The notes under the pieces are model-generated. The model was not told the DNA's origin. It saw only the letters and a list, made by a program, of their open reading frames with translations, and did not search any database. The position numbers were made by a program, and so were the translations under genes. Positions 61,284-64,000 of a stretch of 64,000 nucleotides of DNA are shown here, in pieces. The DNA comes from Paracoccus sp041927875. GTDB lineage: Bacteria; Pseudomonadota; Alphaproteobacteria; Rhodobacterales; Rhodobacteraceae. How positions within the stretch are numbered: the first letter of the stretch is position 1; each line of letters begins with the position of its first letter. Location of the stretch: NCBI RefSeq assembly GCF_041927875.1, contig NZ_JBHFHN010000007.1; one strand, given 5' to 3'.

Positions 61284-62317
61284 CGCCCTGGCTGTCCGAA
61301 GGCCCGTCGCTGCGGCTGGCGCTGCTGCTGGTTGCCGCGTTTGTCGCGCTGATCGTCGCCATCGCACTGGCGACCGCGATCGGGGATTACACGATCGGCC
61401 TGCCGTCGGTCGTGCTTGCGATCACCAACAAGCTGGGGTTCACCGATGCCGCGCTGTCGCCCATCGAACAAAGCGTCGTCTGGGATCTGCGGTTGAGCCG
61501 GGCGCTTGTCGCAGCGCTTGCGGGGGCGGGCCTTGCCTTGTGCGGGGCGATCCTTCAGGCGCTGCTACGCAACCCGCTGGCCGAGCCTTTCGTGCTGGGC
61601 GTGTCGGCGGGGGCCTCGACCGGGGCGGTCTGCGTGATCGTGCTGGGGGTAGGCGCGGGCGGCGTTTCCCTGTCGCTGGGCGCCTTTGCGGGGGCCTTTG
61701 CGGCCTTCGGTGTAGTGGCGTTGTTGTCGAATGGCGGGACCAGCGGTCCCAACCACACCATCCTTGCCGGGGTCGCCGCATCACAGCTTTTCAGCGCGCT
61801 GACATCCTATATCACCACCACCTCGGGCAATGCCGAACAGGTGCGCAACGTCATGTTCTGGCTGCTGGGCAGCTTTGGCGGCGTGCGCTGGCCGGATTTC
61901 CACCTGCTGCTGGTGATCGTGCCGCTTGGGCTTGGCATCTGCATCTGGCTGGGGCGGGCGCTGGACGCCTTCACCTTCGGGGATGAGGACGCCGCCGCCC
62001 TTGGCGTGCCCGTTGGCCGCATCCGGCTGATCCTGTTTGCGGTCACGGCCATGATGACCGCGACGATTGTCAGCATGATCGGCGCGGTCGGCTTTGTCGG
62101 CCTGGTGGTGCCCCATGCCGCCCGCTATGTCGTCGGGCCGATGCATATGCGCCTGTTGCCCGCCAGCGCCTTGGTCGGGGCGGTTTTCATGGTCACGGCG
62201 GATATCGTGTCGCGGGTGCTGGTGCCGCAACAGACCATTCCCATCGGTGTCGTCACCGCGCTTGTCGGCGTGCCCTTCTTTGCCCTCATCCTTTACCGCG
62301 CAAGGCCGAAAGCATGA
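61280..62317 (+). CDS. BtuC/FecD-type permease (operon 2)
   Basis: 345 residues, about ten membrane helices; LSRALVAALAGAGLALCGAILQ, NPLAEPFVLGVSAGASTGA, GFVGLVVPHAARYVVG. Strongly similar to the 57105 protein over its whole length. Coupled on both sides by ATGA overlaps. Confidence 0.94.
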   Translation: MTPWLSEGPSLRLALLLVAAFVALIVAIALATAIGDYTIGLPSVVLAITNKLGFTDAALSPIEQSVVWDLRLSRALVAALAGAGLALCGAILQALLRNPLAEPFVLGVSAGASTGAVCVIVLGVGAGGVSLSLGAFAGAFAAFGVVALLSNGGTSGPNHTILAGVAASQLFSALTSYITTTSGNAEQVRNVMFWLLGSFGGVRWPDFHLLLVIVPLGLGICIWLGRALDAFTFGDEDAAALGVPVGRIRLILFAVTAMMTATIVSMIGAVGFVGLVVPHAARYVVGPMHMRLLPASALVGAVFMVTADIVSRVLVPQQTIPIGVVTALVGVPFFALILYRARPKA

Positions 62318-63075
62318 CGATCCGCGCCGAAAACCTGTGCTGGGGCGTCGGGCGCAAGATGATCGTGCGCGATGTGTCGATGGCAGTCGCCAAGGGGCAG
62401 ACGCTGGGGCTGGTCGGGCCGAACGGGTCGGGCAAATCCTCGCTTCTGCGGCTGCTGGCGGGGCTGCGGCGGCCGTGGCGCGGGTCCGTGGCCATCAACG
62501 GGCGCGACATCGCGCAGGTGCCGCGCAAGGCCCTGTCGCGTGAGGTGGCCTTTGTTCAGCAAAGCGCGTCCACCGAAACCAGCGTCACCGTTCAGGACGT
62601 GGTGCGCCTTGGCCGAACGCCGCATCGATCAGCCCTGGGGGGCTGGGGCGAGCGTGACGAGGCCGCCGTCACCGGCGCCCTTGCCCAGGTCGACATGCAG
62701 CGCCACCTTCGGCAGTCGTGGCAGACCCTTTCAGGCGGCGAGCGTCAGCGTGTGCATATCGCCCGCGCGCTGGCGCAGACCCCGCAGGTCATGTTCCTGG
62801 ACGAACCGACCAACCATCTGGACATCCACCACCAGATCGAGATCCTGCGCCTGATCCGCGGGCTTGACCTGACCAGCATCGTCGCCCTTCACGACCTGAA
62901 CCTTGCGGCGATGTTCTGTGACCGGATCATCGTCTTGCAGGCCGGGGCGGTGGTCGCCTCGGGCGATCCGGCAAGCGTGCTGACCCACGGCCTTTTGCAC
63001 GACATATTCCGCGTGCGCGCCGAGATCACGCCCGCACAAGGCGCTGACGGGCCGCATATCAGGTTTCTGCGCTGA
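62314..63075 (+). CDS. BtuD/FecE-type ATPase (operon 2)
   Basis: 253 residues. Walker A GPNGSGKSS (35-43), signature LSGGERQRVHIARAL, Walker B VMFLDEPTNHLD, H-loop LHDLNLA. Completes transporter 2, which lacks pseudoazurin and methyltransferase genes at its end. Confidence 0.94.
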   Translation: MTIRAENLCWGVGRKMIVRDVSMAVAKGQTLGLVGPNGSGKSSLLRLLAGLRRPWRGSVAINGRDIAQVPRKALSREVAFVQQSASTETSVTVQDVVRLGRTPHRSALGGWGERDEAAVTGALAQVDMQRHLRQSWQTLSGGERQRVHIARALAQTPQVMFLDEPTNHLDIHHQIEILRLIRGLDLTSIVALHDLNLAAMFCDRIIVLQAGAVVASGDPASVLTHGLLHDIFRVRAEITPAQGADGPHIRFLR

Positions 63076-63272
63076 TCCGGGCGCGCCCAGCCCCTGTTGA
63101 CGGACAGACGCCTGCCACCGCCACGGCGCAGTGCGTCCGGTCGCGCCAGCACCATGGTCACCGGCTTCCACGCGATCAGGCAAGGGTCTTTGCCCGCGCC
63201 ATCGGTTGTCCTTCGGTGTTGTCCTTTCGCGCCCCGCTGTCGTAATCTTGCCGAAACGATACAGGACAGGTC

Positions 63273-63551
63273 ATGCGAACATATCTTGCCCCTCTTTTCA
63301 CCCTCAGCCTTGTTGCGGGCTGTGCCGTCGGTTCCACTGTCGTGGTCAGGGGCGCAGGGCCCGATGACCTGCTGAAGCTGCGCGAAGGGCCGGGTCTGGA
63401 GCATCGCATCATCATCGGCCTGCCGGACGGCACCCGGCTGACCCGGCAGAATTGCATGACGACCAAGGGCAAACTGTGGTGCCGGGTGGTGCTGACCGAC
63501 CGGCCGACCGTCTCGGGTTACGTCGCGGCTGACTATCTGGCGCATCGCTAA
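63273..63551 (+). CDS. Small SH3b-domain lipoprotein
   Basis: 92 residues. The lipobox LVAGC predicts cleavage before C17 and lipid anchoring. The rest is a bacterial SH3 domain: LLKLREGPGLEHRIIIGLPDG, then LWCRVVLTDRPTVSGYVAADYL. Such proteins bind cell-wall or serve as periplasmic adapters; no partner is visible. AGGACAGG lies just before the ATG. Stands alone, with 197 bp upstream of no recognised content. Confidence 0.82.
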   Translation: MRTYLAPLFTLSLVAGCAVGSTVVVRGAGPDDLLKLREGPGLEHRIIIGLPDGTRLTRQNCMTTKGKLWCRVVLTDRPTVSGYVAADYLAHR

Positions 63552-63924
63552 GGTCAGGCGGCTGACGCGGCGCAGCCCGCGCCACCGCGTCAGCATCCGT
63601 CGCCGTGGGCAGGCACATCTTGCGATGCGGCTTGGCCATCAGGTCGGTCGCGCCTGCAGCGCATTGGTCAGCAGCGAAGCCGAGAAGGCTGGCACCACCG
63701 CTGCGGAACTTCATGACGCGACCCTGCGCCGCAAGCTGAGCGAGTGGGCGCGCGTTCGCTTGGGCCGTGACCGACTCTTTCCCCTTCCGGGTCCTGCTAC
63801 GCGGACGACCTCGGAGGAGCCGAGCGCCGAGAAGCGGTTCATGAGCGAGATGAGGACATGGATTTCTCCAGTTTGGCGAGACGGGTTTCGGGCAGCGATG
63901 CGTTCACCGAAGGCCTGAGACAGT
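63552..63924. other. Unassigned stretch before the insertion-sequence end
   Basis: About 370 bp. Frames are open on both strands but I recognise no product and see no ribosome site. It may be debris of older insertions. Confidence 0.5.
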
Positions 63925-64000
63925 GAGGTGGTCCCCAGAAACCGGACAGTTTGCTAAGCTTGCCGCCCATGAAGACGAGGACGAACAGCGTGGCTGGCAA
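63925..64000 (+). mobile_element. Left end of a probable IS3-family element
   Basis: GAGGTGGTCCCCAGAAACCG followed by GACAGTTT resembles IS3-family terminal repeats, which commonly end in a CCCC-AGAAA-xGGACA pattern. An ATG at 63969 opens a frame (MKTRTNSVAG) that runs off the window, in the position of the first transposase gene. The family assignment rests on this end alone. Confidence 0.45.

Noticed and set aside
63412..63918. Open frames on both strands near 63.6 kb as small genes
   Set aside because: No ribosome site, no family resemblance, and they overlap the SH3 gene or the insertion-sequence border.

Overview
The window is GC-rich alphaproteobacterial chromosome, most likely Rhodobacterales and probably Paracoccus or a close relative. 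The grounds are the isc/suf gene set with a low-cysteine IscR, the hisB-hisH-hisA cluster, the TorT/TorS/TorR/TorA system, a pseudoazurin, Hint-domain proteins of the marine Rhodobacterales type, and dense operons with ATGA/GTGA/TGATG overlaps. The genus is inferred from gene content alone.

Layout. 1-3.7 kb: clpX (cut by the window edge), clpP and a BCCT transporter, all minus, followed by a 20-bp perfect palindrome. 4-8.9 kb: hisB-hisH and hisA (plus), interrupted by a DUF2147 gene and followed by an EnvZ-like histidine kinase without a partner (both minus), then an MBL-fold hydrolase (plus). 8.9-14.4 kb: a divergent pair of proteins sharing an N-terminal domain and a C-terminal Hint domain; the plus-strand one carries about 850 extra residues of RTX-type calcium-binding repeats. 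14.5-23 kb: tRNA-Arg(CCG), then a minus-strand iron-sulfur operon iscR-iscS-sufB-fkbM-sufC-sufD-yip1-yip1-sufS, with a methyltransferase between sufB and sufC. 23.2-26.8 kb: small genes and a ~950-bp gene-free stretch holding degenerate direct repeats.

26.8-39.6 kb: an amino-sugar locus. The minus operon runs from a regulator with an RpiR-type HTH and a DeoR-type sensor domain through SIS isomerase, ROK kinase, GatZ-like aldolase subunit and NagA to an M81 metallopeptidase. The plus operon has a CutC-family protein, a Gfo/Idh/MocA oxidoreductase and a complete sugar ABC importer. Together they look like uptake and breakdown of an N-acetylated amino sugar, possibly peptide-linked. 39.6-46.9 kb: a TMAO respiration locus. 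torT and torS start head to head with their ATGs overlapping in one CATG; torR is convergent to torS; torA is divergent from torR and encodes a TMAO reductase with a fused C-terminal haem-c motif.

47.2-55.6 kb: tRNA-Asn(GTT), then a decaying prophage tail module (tail fibre, collagen-like protein, beta-helix tail spike, and a TipJ tail-tip gene with three compensating frameshifts). It ends in a truncated NlpC/P60 gene joined to a duplicated piece of the tail-fibre gene. 55.7-63.1 kb: a cobalamin riboswitch, then five translationally coupled genes (FecB/BtuF-type binding protein, permease, ATPase, pseudoazurin, methyltransferase), then a paralogous transporter operon without a recognisable riboswitch. 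63.3-64 kb: an SH3-domain lipoprotein and the apparent left end of an insertion sequence.

The strongest leads are the RpiR/DeoR chimeric regulator with its amino-sugar locus, the haem-fused TorA with overlapping torT/torS starts, the divergent Hint pair, the FkbM methyltransferase inside the suf operon, and the B12-riboswitch operon that includes pseudoazurin and a methyltransferase.
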